Below are positions 1 through 5,253 of a DNA stretch of 6,830 nucleotides, piece by piece. This DNA comes from Methylococcaceae bacterium. GTDB taxonomy: Bacteria; Pseudomonadota; Gammaproteobacteria; Methylococcales; Methylomonadaceae. The stretch is from positions 1-6,830 of the forward strand of contig JABFST010000323.1 in the NCBI GenBank assembly GCA_013140465.1, read 5' to 3'. Below the pieces are notes generated by a model, which saw only the letters and a program-made list of their open reading frames with translations, had not been told where the DNA came from and did no database searches. Position 1 is the first letter of the stretch; the number at the start of each line of letters is the position of its first letter. A program made the position numbers and the translations under genes.

Positions 1-463
1 TGTTTCTTAGAAAAAACCGGAGAGTGCTGTTATCAACCTCGGTCAACAAGATACGGCCTCCGGGTTTTAGTACGCGTACCGCCTCGGACAAAATTAACGT
101 GAGCTGCAAAACGTGTTCAAGTACCCAAATTGTTAATACCGTATCAAATAGATTTGCATGAAATGGCAGGGCTTCGGCTTGGGCCCTGATTAAACAGGTT
201 TGGCCTTCAGAAATTTCAGTGCGTAAGTTGTTTGCCGCTGCCGCCAAATGGGCGGGGCTTTTGTCGATAGATGTTATTTTTAATTGGGGCCATCGTTCTA
301 GGAGTTGTTTTGTTTGTGCGCCTACCCCGCAACCAATCTCTAAAAGTGTCTCTGAATCGTGAAAACGCAAGCCACCAAAAACAATGGGTGCGAGGGTTTT
401 CGCTTGTTCTATCAGTCGCGTTTGCTCAGATTTTGAGTAGCCATGAATGTAAGTGCAAGACAT
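1..463 (-). CDS. Class I SAM-dependent methyltransferase (methyltransferase type 11-like), 3' end outside the window
   Basis: This is a partial gene. It starts at an ATG (461-463, minus strand) and is still open at the window edge after 154 codons. The protein has a Rossmann-type SAM-binding fold. Motif I is LLEIGCGVGAQT (residues 40-51). The acidic residue ending strand 2 is D67 in ITSID. An AEALPF stretch (96-101) is followed by the strand-4 region FDTVLTIWVLEHV and the post-strand motif VLKPGGRILL (131-140). The order and spacing are those of methyltransferase type 11 enzymes, which transfer a methyl group from S-adenosylmethionine to small molecules, quinones, lipids or proteins. The substrate-determining C-terminal part is missing, so the substrate cannot be named. 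The Shine-Dalgarno site is weak (no clear AGGAG in the 17 bases upstream). The start is chosen because it gives the usual N-terminal lead-in of about 40 residues before motif I. The class assignment is firm; the role is unknown. Confidence 0.88.
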   Translation of the reverse strand, partial: MSCTYIHGYSKSEQTRLIEQAKTLAPIVFGGLRFHDSETLLEIGCGVGAQTKQLLERWPQLKITSIDKSPAHLAAAANNLRTEISEGQTCLIRAQAEALPFHANLFDTVLTIWVLEHVLQLTLILSEAVRVLKPGGRILLTEVDNSTLRFFLRN

Positions 464-476
464 AAGTTGCTGGTAG

Positions 477-816
477 GGTTATGTTTTTGGGATAGGTCAG
501 GTTTTGCCAAGAAGCAATCTTCGGATTCTGCAATCATGGTTGATGTTGGGAATGATTGGAAAACTAAGCTTGGTAACTAGGCAGTGCTTGGCTGCTATTT
601 TGTATTTGCTGAACGCAAATTTCAATGGGCAAACGCAGTTGGGAGCGTTTGGTATTTTGATGGCTTTTACAGCGAGTGTGTAGATAGCGATGTTGCCATA
701 ATGGGCGGAGATGCCGCTAGGTGGTGGGATACCCAACAATTGCTAAGGCAATTCATTGGTTGTTCAGTTTGGTTTTGGTATGCTTTTGCTTTACCCACCA
801 CAGAGAGGATACGACA
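477..816 (+). pseudogene. Possible decayed membrane-protein gene in the 464-816 gap (speculative)
   Basis: This 350-base gap has no intact gene. One plus-strand frame is open without a start codon from 477 to a TAG at 681-683. It reads as a plausible hydrophobic segment (SNLRILQSWLMLGMIGKLSL, then QLGAFGILMAFTASV). After the stop the same frame shows AEMPL, and another frame gives a hydrophobic run (AKAIHWLFSLVLVCFCF, about 736-787). A membrane protein broken by indels and a nonsense codon would look like this. The order (hydrophobic helix, amphipathic MAxMxL..(V/I)P-like loop, last helix) faintly recalls the C-terminus of NuoH/HycD-type subunits of formate hydrogenlyase or hydrogenase-4 complexes. 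That link is inference from pattern only. The region could equally be neutral intergenic DNA carrying the promoters of the two flanking genes. Confidence 0.2.
756..784 (+). promoter_or_regulatory. Candidate sigma70-type promoter for the secreted Ala/Lys-rich protein
   Basis: TTGGTT (756-761) and TATGCT (779-784) are separated by exactly 17 bases. They lie about 33 bases upstream of the ATG at 817. The spacing is ideal but each box matches the consensus only in part, so this is a candidate only. Confidence 0.3.
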
Positions 817-1245
817 ATGAAACACACTAACGCCTTATTAATGACCGCCTTGTTATTGCTGTCTGGCAATGCGCTGGCAGAAGACGTTTTAAACAGTGCC
901 GGAAAACAATTGCTAAAAAATGCCGCTACAGCAGCCTTGCCTAAAGAAGCCGTGACGGCGGTAGAAACGTTAGAAACCGCCAATAAGCTGAAAGACAGCG
1001 TAAAAAATGCGCCCGATGCCCTGAAAGCCCCCGTACAAGCTATTGCCACCGAGGCCGCCAAGCAAGAGCTGCTTAATGCCGTCCCAGAAAAAACCAAGCA
1101 AGACCTGAAAGCCGTCGTCAACGACAAACAAACCCTGAAAAAGTTAAAAGCAAAATTGCCCAAATCAACGCGTGGGCTGGATAAGACAGTCAAAGAAAAA
1201 GCCAAACTTGAAGCCGCCAAACAAGCGGTCAAATTATTGCAATAA
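817..1245 (+). CDS. Small secreted Ala/Lys-rich helical protein of unknown function
   Basis: The product is 142 residues. The start at 817 is chosen because a GAGAGGAT Shine-Dalgarno site (803-810) sits at normal spacing and because it gives a clean Sec signal peptide: short KH-containing N-region, hydrophobic core ALLMTALLLLSG (6-17) and an ALA|E cleavage site after residue 21. The frame is open further upstream to 721, but that extension would bury the signal. The mature chain (22-142) is very rich in Ala, Lys, Leu and Glu with heptad-like spacing, so it should be almost wholly helical, possibly coiled-coil. It has no cysteine, no aromatic residues and no lipobox, so it is a soluble periplasmic or exported protein and not a lipoprotein. 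The C-terminal third is strongly basic. I recognise no family. The composition could suit a nucleic-acid- or polyanion-binding or structural protein, but that is inference. It is followed by a hairpin and converges on the hydroxylase gene. Confidence 0.8.
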   Translation: MKHTNALLMTALLLLSGNALAEDVLNSAGKQLLKNAATAALPKEAVTAVETLETANKLKDSVKNAPDALKAPVQAIATEAAKQELLNAVPEKTKQDLKAVVNDKQTLKKLKAKLPKSTRGLDKTVKEKAKLEAAKQAVKLLQ

Positions 1246-1259
1246 GCCCTCGCCGATTG

Positions 1260-1283
1260 CCCGCTACGCAGCGGCGTAGCGGG
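1260..1283. terminator. GC-rich hairpin between convergent genes, possible bidirectional terminator
   Basis: CCCGCTACGC (1260-1269) and GCGTAGCGGG (1274-1283) form a perfect 10-bp stem with a four-base AGCG loop. It lies 14 bases past the stop at 1245 and 8 bases before the stop of the opposing gene at 1292. There is no T-run on either side, so it is not a classic intrinsic terminator. It may still stop or stabilise both converging transcripts. Confidence 0.5.
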
Positions 1284-1291
1284 TGCTTAGG

Positions 1292-2317
1292 CTAACCGTG
1301 CAACAGTCGGTTAGGGTGGTTTGCCGATCCCCATTGTGGCTTTACAGCCGTCTTGACGGTAAAGCCTTTATCACCATATACCAACGCCAGTATGTCTTTT
1401 TTGGCCTCTAGCCAATCCCGCAAGTCGTCGCCGGGGCTAAAACCGCGTTTTTCAGCTTTGTAATAAGCCGCTTCGGCAATCATGGCCTCTAAATTAACGG
1501 CTACGGGGGCGGTAACAACGGTGGGCCAACGACAGCCGAACTGTATTAATCCTAGCAAGTGTTGGGGCGATTCGCCTTTAATCCCCAATTGCGCCGCCGT
1601 TTGTTTGGCTAAAGTGCCAAATAGCCGGTCCCATATCGACAACACCGCACCGTAATTGCTGTCATGTTCGTGGCGTTGCAAGGAATGGTGGGTGCGGTGC
1701 ATCGCGGGTACGATAAAGATATAACCTAGCCATTTTTCACCCGCAAAACGGATGTTGGTGTGGTGAAACAAGATAAAGCCTGTCATGACCGCTTCGCTAG
1801 CCAGCAACACCGTCGCTTCTATGCCTAAGGCCAGTATCAGCAAGGCTTTTAACACATGGATAATCAGCAACTCCAAAATATGCACCCGAAAAGCCGTGGA
1901 TAAGTTTACGCAGCGGTCGTTGTGATGCACCCTATGGAACATCCACAAACACAGATAGCGGTGGCTGGCGACATGCCACACATACATCAGCAAATCCAGC
2001 AACAACAAGGCGATGACGGCTTTTCCTGCGGGGCTGGGTAGGGCAGATAACACACCCGTTAGGGCATGGCGTTCTGCCAAAGCCATTAGGCTAGAGGCGG
2101 ATAAAAATGACATCGCCAAGCTGTTGGCAACAAACAGGCCCATGTTGGTCAAGTATGATTGGCGCAAGCGTCGGGAAGGCATCACATCTCTGGGTGCGGC
2201 GGTTTCTAGCACCAATAGCACGCTAAAAACGACCATTAAGGCTGTGCCTAAGTTTGCGCCTGACCAGTCGATAGGCCATCTAAAGTTGACATTTAGTAAA
2301 TACGTTGAATTTAACAT
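1292..2317 (-). CDS. Fatty acid hydroxylase/sterol desaturase family membrane di-iron enzyme with C-terminal DUF2934-like segment
   Basis: The product is 341 residues. It carries the histidine clusters of the FA_hydroxylase superfamily: HVASH (115-119), HRVHH (128-132), FHHTN with H185/H186, and HRTHH (207-211). DSNYG (219-223) and WDRLFGT (229-235) follow, as expected. In this family the histidines hold a di-iron centre that uses O2 to hydroxylate or desaturate a lipid, at the cytoplasmic face of the membrane. Hydrophobic helices lie near 22-40, 56-80, 97-115 and 150-185. The substrate (sterol, fatty acid, carotenoid or hopanoid) cannot be told. Residues about 277-310 (EAMIAEAAYYKAEKRGFSPG, then DWLEAKKDI) match the pattern I know from DUF2934, normally a small stand-alone protein. 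The last 30 residues look unstructured. The start at 2317 is supported by a GAGGAAG site 5 bases upstream. No partner gene adjoins it: the 5' flank is a long gap and the 3' flank is convergent. Confidence 0.92.
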   Translation of the reverse strand: MLNSTYLLNVNFRWPIDWSGANLGTALMVVFSVLLVLETAAPRDVMPSRRLRQSYLTNMGLFVANSLAMSFLSASSLMALAERHALTGVLSALPSPAGKAVIALLLLDLLMYVWHVASHRYLCLWMFHRVHHNDRCVNLSTAFRVHILELLIIHVLKALLILALGIEATVLLASEAVMTGFILFHHTNIRFAGEKWLGYIFIVPAMHRTHHSLQRHEHDSNYGAVLSIWDRLFGTLAKQTAAQLGIKGESPQHLLGLIQFGCRWPTVVTAPVAVNLEAMIAEAAYYKAEKRGFSPGDDLRDWLEAKKDILALVYGDKGFTVKTAVKPQWGSANHPNRLLHG

Positions 2318-2738
2318 GGGGGCTTCCTCGTTATGGGCGGCTAAGCGGGACTAACTAGCTAACCGTTGCCTAGCCTATGTAACACTTAAACCAAAACAGG
2401 TTCCTTTGCGTTAAGGCTTCCTTGCTTTAAGGGTAAGCAAGAGGCTTGCCAAGTGGCAAAGCGTTTTGTAGAGGAGTTGGAGAAACACTGATAGGCCATT
2501 GATAGATAAGGGCTTAATGGTTATTTGTAAAGAAGGGAATCGTTATGGATTGATAAACACCTAGGGCTTAGGCTTAAGCCATGAACCCATATCAGTGCGA
2601 TTATGTTTAAATAATGCACCAATATTTAATTTATTTCAATATTGTTTCATAATAGGAAACTTATTGTCTTGTCGAGGTATTCGCCTAGTCTTAGCATGAA
2701 AGTTGCCGGAATGATGGGTCTGCTTGTGGAAAGCTTTA
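2318..2738. other. Gene-poor intergenic region upstream of the hydroxylase gene
   Basis: No convincing coding sequence is present here. The part nearest 2317 must contain the promoter of the minus-strand hydroxylase gene, though I see no strong -35/-10 pair. Small hairpins lie at 2421-2441 (CTTGCTT/AAGCAAG, 7-base loop) and 2446-2459 (TTGCC/GGCAA). A 10-base palindrome GGCTTAAGCC sits near 2571-2580. About 2595-2660 is AT-rich (AATATTTAATTTATTTC). These could belong to a 5' leader or to decayed DNA; nothing is decisive. Confidence 0.5.
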
Positions 2739-2877
2739 GAGACTGTGAAAGAATTAACGTAAGCTTGCCCATCGGAGTGAAAAAACACGTTTTTTCACTC
2801 CAGTCTCTACTTAAAACAAAGGCTTACGAAAATAAAAAACACCTTTTTGCGAGTATTTGAAATACTTTCACAGTCTC
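2739..2877. mobile_element. MITE-like element, 139 bp, with 17-bp terminal inverted repeats and TTTA target duplication
   Basis: The ends are GAGACTGTGAAAG (2739-2751) and its exact complement CTTTCACAGTCTC (2865-2877). Extended to 17 bp (GAGACTGTGAAAG[A/T]ATT) they match at 16 positions. TTTA flanks both ends directly (2735-2738 and 2878-2881), which fits a 2-4 bp target duplication (TA, TTA or TTTA). There is no transposase reading frame inside, so a full-length IS would have to move it in trans. GAGACTG-type ends with short TA-rich duplications recall IS5-family (IS1031/IS427-like) elements; that is family knowledge from memory, not a match I could run. The interior holds a perfect 12-bp hairpin and a second inverted pair, CGTAAGC (2758-2764) with GCTTACG (2822-2828), so the whole element can fold into a branched structure if transcribed. 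Confidence 0.72.
2774..2801. repeat. Perfect 12-bp hairpin inside the MITE-like element
   Basis: GGAGTGAAAAAA (2774-2785) pairs fully with TTTTTTCACTCC (2790-2801) across a CACG loop. The T-run is inside the stem and not after it, so this is not a normal intrinsic terminator. The right arm runs on into CAGTCTCT (2801-2808), which repeats the element's own right end (2871-2878). The hairpin therefore looks derived from the terminal repeats. Confidence 0.8.
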
Positions 2878-2912
2878 TTTAGCCCCGACTGCGAGGCTAA
2901 AGCCTTTTGATA

Positions 2913-2935
2913 GCCTCTTGCGCCAGACCAGAGGC
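2913..2935 (-). terminator. Weak hairpin downstream of the unknown membrane-protein gene
   Basis: GCCTCT (2913-2918) pairs with AGAGGC (2930-2935) across 11 bases. It lies 22 bases past the stop of the minus-strand gene that ends at 2958. No T-run follows in that direction, so its role as a terminator is only a suggestion. Confidence 0.25.
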
Positions 2936-2957
2936 CATGTGTTGCTGGTGTTGGGTG

Positions 2958-3470
2958 TTACAAACAATCGCCATGACTCATGATTAACAAGCGGCAATCA
3001 AAAAAAGTGTTTGGATAATAGCTGCTGATAATAAAGCGCAGAAAATATTCTAAAAACAGGCAAACCGTTACCGTGCGTGCCGCACTGCTAAACACTTTAT
3101 GGCGGGTATGCGCCGAACACAACCACACCGCCGTAGTCCACCAAATAATCGGCAGCAGCAACATGCCATGCACGGTTTTCCAACTGGCGATGGTGTAAGT
3201 GACGTTTAGTACCCGATAATCTATATAGAACAGCACGCTGTTGACAAACACAAAAAACGGCCAAAAAGCCGCCCATAATGTCGATTTTCCTAGCCAAGCG
3301 GATTGCAAAAAATCGTACACGCCGGCACTGGGCTTACCATGCCAACCTTTATCAATGTCGGGCGCATAACAATAGATCAACACAAATATGGCCAGTAAAA
3401 ACAGCACGGCTTCGGTTAAGGAAAATAACTGGGTGTAAGCGAATATAATAGGTAATGTATTGATAAACAT
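2958..3470 (-). CDS. Unknown inner-membrane protein with four predicted helices
   Basis: The product is 170 residues from the ATG at 3468-3470. That start is preferred over an in-frame TTG at 3492-3494 because AAAGGTGG sits 6 bases upstream of the ATG. Hydrophobic helices lie near 17-35, 65-83, 101-120 and 132-151. A polar loop (36-62) contains APDIDKGWHGKPSAGVYDFL. Trp, Phe and Tyr are abundant and H101, H121 and H124 lie at helix ends, but no recognised catalytic or metal-binding motif emerges. The C-terminal tail (152-170) contains C159 and C169. It is transcribed divergently from the nucleosidase-like gene with only 49 bases between the starts, so their promoters must overlap each other or the coding ends, and shared control is possible. 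I do not recognise the family. The reading frame is credible because of its site, membrane pattern and codon use. Confidence 0.75.
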   Translation of the reverse strand: MFINTLPIIFAYTQLFSLTEAVLFLLAIFVLIYCYAPDIDKGWHGKPSAGVYDFLQSAWLGKSTLWAAFWPFFVFVNSVLFYIDYRVLNVTYTIASWKTVHGMLLLPIIWWTTAVWLCSAHTRHKVFSSAARTVTVCLFLEYFLRFIISSYYPNTFFDCRLLIMSHGDCL

Positions 3471-3519
3471 AGTCGGCCACCTTTGCCCAAACAATTAACG
3501 ATAAGGAATACTGCGCTTA

Positions 3520-4338
3520 ATGCAGCCTCTAGCCCCCCATACTTTTATTTACACCGCCTTGCCCGCAGAGGCCAAGCCTTTAGTGGATTATTTCAAACTA
3601 AAAAAGCGGGTGACGGTCACGCCGTTTGCCGTCTACGAGCATGACGGCGTGTGCCTGACCGTGACCGGATTAGGCAAAACTGCGATGGCGGCGGGGGTTG
3701 CTTATACCCAAGCATTATTTATGCCTGTTGCGCCCGTCATGCTCAATGTGGGGATTGCCGGACATCAGTCCCATGCGCTGGGACAGTTGTATCAGGCGGA
3801 TAAGATTATTGATGCCGATAGCCAAAAACGTTATTACCCGTCTTTAGTAGTGTCTCCGCCCTGCCCAACATGGTGCGTGCAAACCTCGGCACAGCCGCAG
3901 TTAGATTATAACCATGCGCATTTATGCGATATGGAAGCGTCGGCTTTTTACGAGACCGCCGTGCGTTTTACTACCAATGTAGGGATTGCCAGCTTTAAAG
4001 TGGTGTCTGATAACGCCGACTCACCCGCCAAGCTGATTGTTGCCCCGCAAGCCAGCGCCCTGATAGGCGCACACTTGGCTCCGATTGGGGCATGGCTGAA
4101 CACAGCCAACGCAATGCTGGCGTATTTGCGGACTACGGAATCGGGTTTGGCTAAACAGTTGCTACAAACGTATCATTTTACGGCGAATGAACAAGTGCAA
4201 TTGACCGCCTTGTTGTCGCGTTGGGTGTTGGTCAGCAATGACCAGCCGTTGATGATGGATGAATCCAGCCTACCTAACGCCAAGGCAGTGTTACGTTGGC
4301 TGGAAATGCGCATCAAGGACACAGATTTTTATTTGTGA
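3520..4338 (+). CDS. Nucleoside phosphorylase superfamily protein (MTA/SAH nucleosidase-like) with shortened core and C-terminal extension
   Basis: The product is 272 residues. The N-terminal 190 residues resemble the PNP_UDP_1 fold: TALPAEAKPL (12-21, E17 in the place of the nucleosidase catalytic Glu), VTGLGKTAMAAGVAY (48-62), NVGIAG (76-81), DMEASAFYE (137-145, the Met-Glu pair that contacts the ribose in this family) and KVVSDNAD (160-167, D164 in the place of the catalytic Asp). Family members split nucleosides such as methylthioadenosine, S-adenosylhomocysteine or 5'-deoxyadenosine. Between NVGIAG and DMEAS there are only about 55 residues, fewer than I expect for E. coli-type MTA/SAH nucleosidase, so part of the substrate loop is reduced. 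Residues 195-272 form an added helical domain without a known motif. The fold is well supported but the substrate is unknown. A Shine-Dalgarno AAGGA (3503-3507) lies 12 bases before the ATG. The gene is divergent from the membrane-protein gene. Confidence 0.82.
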   Translation: MQPLAPHTFIYTALPAEAKPLVDYFKLKKRVTVTPFAVYEHDGVCLTVTGLGKTAMAAGVAYTQALFMPVAPVMLNVGIAGHQSHALGQLYQADKIIDADSQKRYYPSLVVSPPCPTWCVQTSAQPQLDYNHAHLCDMEASAFYETAVRFTTNVGIASFKVVSDNADSPAKLIVAPQASALIGAHLAPIGAWLNTANAMLAYLRTTESGLAKQLLQTYHFTANEQVQLTALLSRWVLVSNDQPLMMDESSLPNAKAVLRWLEMRIKDTDFYL

Positions 4339-4344
4339 AGGGGA

Positions 4345-4707
4345 TTAGATAAAGAAAAAGGCGTTTTTAGTGACGGCAACAATGCCTATGTAAACAAAAC
4401 ACGCCATCGCGCCAACAAAAGCCAGCCATCGGGTGGTTCCGCGCGTTTTCATCACCACGATGCCCAAACCGATATAAACAATAAGAACCAGCAACTTGGC
4501 GACTATCCAGCCAAACTCTGTCGATAACCAGCCGCCTTGAAACACCAAGGTAAAACCGCTTAACAGCAAAACGGTGTTGATGACATGTGGGGCAATTGTA
4601 AAGGCTTTTTGTTTGACCACTTCAGGATGGGTTTCGGACAAAATGACTTTGCCGACAAAGCTAAGTATGGACAACAAAATAAACGTAAGGTGGAATAGTT
4701 TTATCAT
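4345..4707 (-). CDS. SirB2-family inner-membrane protein
   Basis: The product is 120 residues, the usual size for the SirB family, with four membrane helices near 4-22, 40-58, 66-86 and 93-113. The family signature is clear: HPEVVKQKAFTIAPHVINTV (27-46) leading into LLLSG, then a GWI(V)AKLL-type helix 3 start (66-73). SirB2 was named for a locus affecting invasion-gene expression in Salmonella, but the protein is widespread in gammaproteobacteria without invasion genes. Its biochemical role is not established, so the name says little about function here. The stop lies 6 bases from the stop of the convergent nucleosidase-like gene, leaving no room for a separate terminator. The Shine-Dalgarno is weak (TTGAGA, about 6 bases upstream of ATG). 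A TATAAT box upstream suggests its own promoter. Confidence 0.88.
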   Translation of the reverse strand: MIKLFHLTFILLSILSFVGKVILSETHPEVVKQKAFTIAPHVINTVLLLSGFTLVFQGGWLSTEFGWIVAKLLVLIVYIGLGIVVMKTRGTTRWLAFVGAMACFVYIGIVAVTKNAFFFI

Positions 4708-4740
4708 AATAGTCTCAAGTGATTGATTTAAAAGCTTGGC

Positions 4741-4746
4741 ATTATA
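4741..4746 (-). promoter_or_regulatory. Perfect -10 box for the SirB2-family gene
   Basis: Read on the minus strand this is TATAAT, placed 33 bases upstream of the ATG at 4707, which would give a leader of about 27 bases. The expected -35 position has only a poor match (TCTGTT at 17-base spacing). It suggests that the SirB2-family gene is transcribed separately from the EVE gene 66 bases upstream. Confidence 0.42.
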
Positions 4747-4773
4747 ACGCGATGAGTAGCAAAAACAGAGTCC

Positions 4774-5253
4774 TTAAATTTCCGGCGGCTTGGTGGCGGC
4801 TAAGCCCAGAATAAAGTGCCATTCCGCTGCACTGATGGGCATGATGGACAAGCGGTTGCCGCGCCGTAACAGCACCATATCCGCCAATTCTGGATAAGTT
4901 TTTAATGCTTTCAGGCTTATCGTGCGGGCAAACGTGGCTACATAACGCACATCCACCATCATCCAAGTGGGTTTGGCAGGGTCGCTTTTTGGGTCAAAAT
5001 GGATATGTTCAGGATCAAACGCAGTCGGATCGGGATAGCCTTCTTTGGCGATTTCCATTAGGCCGACAATACCCGGTTCGGCGCAATTGGAATGGTAAAA
5101 GAATACGCGGTCGCCTATCTGCATCGCATCGCGCATCATATTACGCGCCTGGTAATTGCGCACGCCGTCCCAAGGCTCGGTTTGTGCGGGGCGCAGCCGC
5201 AGGTCTTCAATACCAAACACCTCGGGTTCTGATTTCATCAGCCAATAGTTCAT
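4774..5253 (-). CDS. EVE domain-containing protein (thymocyte nuclear protein 1-like)
   Basis: The product is 159 residues and the EVE domain fills the whole chain, as is normal for bacterial members. Signatures in order: NYWLMKSEPEVFGIEDL (2-18), WDGVRNYQARNMMRD (28-42), GDRVFFYHSN (47-56), PGIVGLMEIAKEGYPDPTAFDP (60-81), WMMVDVRYV (97-105), LLRRGNRLSIMPI (128-140) and EW.FIL near the end. EVE domains belong to the PUA-like fold and are thought to bind modified bases in DNA or RNA (5-methylcytosine-type bases in some members). The aromatic residues around W28 and F51-Y53 are candidates for the cage. Its start codon overlaps the stop of the upstream glycosyltransferase in an ATGA, so translation is coupled. 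The biological link between the two is unclear; operon mixing of unrelated genes is the simplest reading. The identification is firm. Confidence 0.95.
   Translation of the reverse strand: MNYWLMKSEPEVFGIEDLRLRPAQTEPWDGVRNYQARNMMRDAMQIGDRVFFYHSNCAEPGIVGLMEIAKEGYPDPTAFDPEHIHFDPKSDPAKPTWMMVDVRYVATFARTISLKALKTYPELADMVLLRRGNRLSIMPISAAEWHFILGLAATKPPEI

Larger units (their letters stand above)
2729..2907. repeat. Older palindrome or terminator-like hairpin split by the MITE-like insertion
   Basis: When the element (2739-2877) and one TTTA copy are removed, the flanks join to GCTTTAGCC (2733-2738 plus 2882-2884). This is the exact complement of GGCTAAAGC (2895-2903), with loop CCGACTGCGA. One A·C mismatch and further A-T pairs extend the stem, and TTTT (2905-2908) follows. 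A 9-bp stem thus reappears at the empty site. In the present sequence the right part can still form an 8-bp stem, CTTTAGCC (2877-2884) with GGCTAAAG (2895-2902), partly using the element's last base. Confidence 0.6.

Noticed and set aside
497..739. An 80-codon minus-strand open frame
   Set aside because: No ribosome site and no family pattern. It lies opposite the hydrophobic plus-strand frame and looks like its shadow.
721..816. Upstream extension of the Ala/Lys-rich protein to an ATG/GTG-type start at 721
   Set aside because: It would place 32 residues, including a second hydrophobic run, before a clean signal peptide that has its own Shine-Dalgarno site.
753..1232. A 159-codon minus-strand open frame opposite the Ala/Lys-rich gene
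   Set aside because: Its Ser/Ala/Phe-rich composition is the expected shadow of Ala/Lys/Glu codons. The plus strand has the signal peptide and ribosome site.
2404..2461. A cluster of short inverted repeats that could suggest a small structured RNA
   Set aside because: The stems are 5-7 bp and partly exclude each other, and no known RNA motif, promoter or terminator accompanies them.
2390..2491. A 33-codon plus-strand open stretch ending in QVAKRFVEELEKH-stop, resembling a protein C-terminus
   Set aside because: It has no start codon, a stop just upstream, and no recognisable family. It may be a gene scrap but cannot be supported.
2642..2860. A 72-codon plus-strand open frame across the MITE-like element
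   Set aside because: It starts in AT-rich DNA, runs through the inverted repeats and hairpin, has no Shine-Dalgarno site and no protein-like pattern. The repeat structure explains the sequence better.
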